From Streptomyces sp. NBC_01485 (GTDB lineage Bacteria; Actinomycetota; Actinomycetes; Streptomycetales; Streptomycetaceae), in NCBI RefSeq assembly GCF_036227125.1, contig NZ_CP109435.1, positions 3,162,001-3,226,000 on the forward strand: a DNA stretch of 64,000 nt, given 5' to 3'. Made by a program: the position numbers and the translations under genes. The notes under the pieces are model-generated. The model saw nothing but the letters and a program-made list of their open reading frames with translations, made no database searches and had not been told where the DNA came from. This document shows positions 62,274 through 64,000 of this stretch, piece by piece (position 1 is the first letter of the stretch; each line of letters begins with the position of its first letter).

Positions 62274-64000
62274 TCAGTCCTCCGTCGAGGCCGAGGCCGA
62301 GACGGACGGGGCGCTCTGCTGCGCCGCCACCGTCTTCTTCGCCACCGACTTCGTCGCCTTCTTGGCCGTCGTCTTCTTGGCGACGGTCTTCTTCGCGGCC
62401 GTGGCCGTCTTCTTGGCCGCCGCCGTCTTGGTGGTGGCGGCCTTCTTCGCCGTGGCCTTCTTCGCCGTCTTGCGGGCGGCCGTCTTCTTCACCGGAGCGG
62501 CCTCCGCCTCTTCAGCGGCGGGCGCCTCGGCCTCAGGGACCTCGGCCTCCGCGGTGGCCGACGGGACGACCATGACGGCCGTCTCCTCGGACGCGGTCGG
62601 CGCGGTGGCCTTGCGCACGGCACGACGCCGCGGGCGGGCCGGAGCCGCACTCTCGACGACGGGCTCGGCGACCTGCCCGGCCTCGGGCTGCTCCACCGGA
62701 GCGACCTCCGCCACAGCAGCCTCCACGACCACCGGCTCGGCGACCGTCACCACGGCGGCCTCCGCTCCCGCGGGCGAACCGGCCGGCGCGGACACCTTGC
62801 GGGTGGCGCGACGGCGCGTACGGCCCTTGGGCGCGGCCTCGTCGACGGCCGGAGCCTCGACGACCGGGTCCTCGACGGCGACCGGCTCGGCCTGCGCGAC
62901 GGCCGCCTCGACGACGACGTCCTGCACGGCGGGCGTCTCCTCGACCGGCTCGGCGGCCGGCGCGGCGACCGCCTCGACGGCCTCGGCCACCTCGGCGGGC
63001 TCCGCCGCGGCGAACGACTCGGAGCCGCCCGACCTGCGCGACGCACCGCCGCGCGGCGCACCCGCCGGGGCGGACGCCCTGCGGCTCGCCCGGCGGCGGC
63101 CCCGGCCACGGCCGGCAGCGGCCTCCGCCTCGGCGATGCTGCTGTACAGCTCCTCGTCGGGCGTGAACTCGGGGGCGGCGAGCGCGACCGGCTCGGCGAC
63201 CTCGGCGGCGACCTCGGCCTCGGTCTCCGCCTCCTGCTCGACGCTCACGAGGGGCTCGACGAGGTCGGCCGACCCCGTCTCGAACTCGTGGTCGTGATCG
63301 TGGGCCTGCCCGTCGCCACCGCGGCCGCGCTTCTTGCGCTTGCCACCGCCGCCGACGGCGGTCGGCTGCTCCATGTGGACGATGACCCCGCGCCCGTTGC
63401 AGTGCACACAGGTCTCGGAGAACGACTCCAGCAGCCCCTGGCCCACCCGCTTGCGGGTCATCTGGACCAGGCCCAGCGAGGTCACCTCCGCCACCTGGTG
63501 CTTCGTACGGTCGCGGCCCAGGCACTCCAGCAGGCGGCGCAGCACCAGGTCCCGGTTGGACTCCAGCACCATGTCGATGAAGTCGATGACGATGATGCCG
63601 CCGAGGTCGCGCAGCCGCAGCTGGCGCACGATCTCCTCGGCCGCCTCCAGGTTGTTCCTGGTGACCGTCTCCTCCAGGTTGCCGCCCTGGCCGGTGAACT
63701 TGCCGGTGTTGACGTCGACGACGACCATCGCCTCGGTCCGGTCGATCACCAGCGAGCCGCCGCTGGGCAGCCAGACCTTGCGGTCCAGCGCCTTGGAGAG
63801 CTGCTCGTCGATCCGGTACGTGGCGAAGACGTCGACCTCGGAGGTCCACCTCGACAGCCGGTCGGCGAGGTCGGGCGCGACGTGCGAGACGTACCCGTGG
63901 ATCGTCGACCAGGCCTCGTCACCGCTGACGATGACCTTGGTGAAGTCCTCGTTGAAGATGTCGCGCACGACCCGGACGGTCATGTCCGGCTCGCCGTACA
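62274..64000 (-). CDS. rne: Ribonuclease E/G (C-terminal part; 5' end outside the window)
   Basis: About 575 residues of the C-terminal part. The catalytic half retains VVVDVNTGKFTGQGGNLEET and GGIIVIDFIDMVLES, each with the magnesium-binding Asp, and the Zn-link Cys pair in SETCVHCNGRGVI. After about residue 215 of the visible part comes a non-catalytic tail: acidic, Ala/Val/Glu/Pro-rich, interrupted by basic patches (GRGRGRRRASRRASAP, KGRTRRRATRKVSAP, RPRRRAVRKATAP). It ends in a histone-H1-like Lys/Ala region with KKATAKKA-type repeats. These patches probably bind RNA and degradosome partners such as PNPase. The enzyme initiates mRNA decay and rRNA processing. It normally neighbours rplU. 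Confidence 0.95.
   Translation of the reverse strand, partial: YGEPDMTVRVVRDIFNEDFTKVIVSGDEAWSTIHGYVSHVAPDLADRLSRWTSEVDVFATYRIDEQLSKALDRKVWLPSGGSLVIDRTEAMVVVDVNTGKFTGQGGNLEETVTRNNLEAAEEIVRQLRLRDLGGIIVIDFIDMVLESNRDLVLRRLLECLGRDRTKHQVAEVTSLGLVQMTRKRVGQGLLESFSETCVHCNGRGVIVHMEQPTAVGGGGKRKKRGRGGDGQAHDHDHEFETGSADLVEPLVSVEQEAETEAEVAAEVAEPVALAAPEFTPDEELYSSIAEAEAAAGRGRGRRRASRRASAPAGAPRGGASRRSGGSESFAAAEPAEVAEAVEAVAAPAAEPVEETPAVQDVVVEAAVAQAEPVAVEDPVVEAPAVDEAAPKGRTRRRATRKVSAPAGSPAGAEAAVVTVAEPVVVEAAVAEVAPVEQPEAGQVAEPVVESAAPARPRRRAVRKATAPTASEETAVMVVPSATAEAEVPEAEAPAAEEAEAAPVKKTAARKTAKKATAKKAATTKTAAAKKTATAAKKTVAKKTTAKKATKSVAKKTVAAQQSAPSVSASASTED

Noticed and set aside
62290..62570. Repetitive Lys/Ala codon pattern in the rne tail as a possible tandem-repeat or CRISPR-like array
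   Set aside because: Repeats are imperfect, short and in frame, and no equal-length spacers exist; this is coding low complexity.

Overview
The window is a high-GC actinobacterial chromosome segment, almost certainly Streptomyces. The evidence is GTG/TTG starts, 4-nt GTGA overlaps, the housekeeping order leuS ... rsfS-LCP-nadD ... proA-proB ... obg-rpmA-rplU ... rne, XRE/DUF5753 + DUF397 + small-ATPase (whiJ/abaA-like) clusters, and an RNase E with a Lys/Ala-rich tail. No rRNA, CRISPR array, intact IS element or phage module was seen.

Left arm (1-20.1 kb): a partial DegV protein; a small membrane protein; leuS behind a leucine leader peptide and a terminator hairpin (classical attenuation); a two-gene redox operon (four-His membrane cytochrome b plus a NuoF-like flavoprotein fused to a ferredoxin); two identical tRNA-Ala(GGC) genes bracketing two zinc-ribbon genes and an MFS transporter remnant; the nadD-LCP-rsfS-phosphatase operon; two tiny membrane proteins; an M48 peptidase; two membrane proteins that share a cytosolic motif; proA and proB.

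Teichoic-acid block 1 (20.2-25.5 kb): a GT2 glycosyltransferase, a membrane CDP-polyol phosphotransferase, and a bifunctional CDP-ribitol (TarI/TarJ-type) synthase. Then obg-rpmA-rplU (26.0-28.2 kb), with a near-consensus promoter just upstream of rplU.

Accessory island (28.4-62.2 kb): rplU and rne, usually close neighbours in streptomycetes, are separated by about 34 kb. The island begins with a Uma2-family nuclease. Two copies of a divergent module (ATP-binding protein / XRE regulator / DUF397 protein) follow; they share a 538-bp direct repeat and flank a 5'-truncated Rhs polymorphic toxin with a HINT domain and a coupled candidate immunity gene. Next comes a secreted LamG-protein / full-length Rhs locus ending in an unrecognised tip and an overlapping lipoprotein gene. 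The last part (49.8-61.8 kb) holds cell-wall sugar genes: acetyltransferase, UDP-GlcNAc 2-epimerase, two glycosyltransferases, galE-type epimerase, UDP-HexNAc dehydrogenase, GT2, Gfo/Idh oxidoreductase and DegT aminotransferase. Together these match the five enzymes needed for UDP-2,3-diacetamido-mannuronic acid, so the island probably encodes a teichuronic-acid-like polymer. The window ends inside rne, whose 5' end is outside it.

All family calls come from reading motifs; no database search was run.
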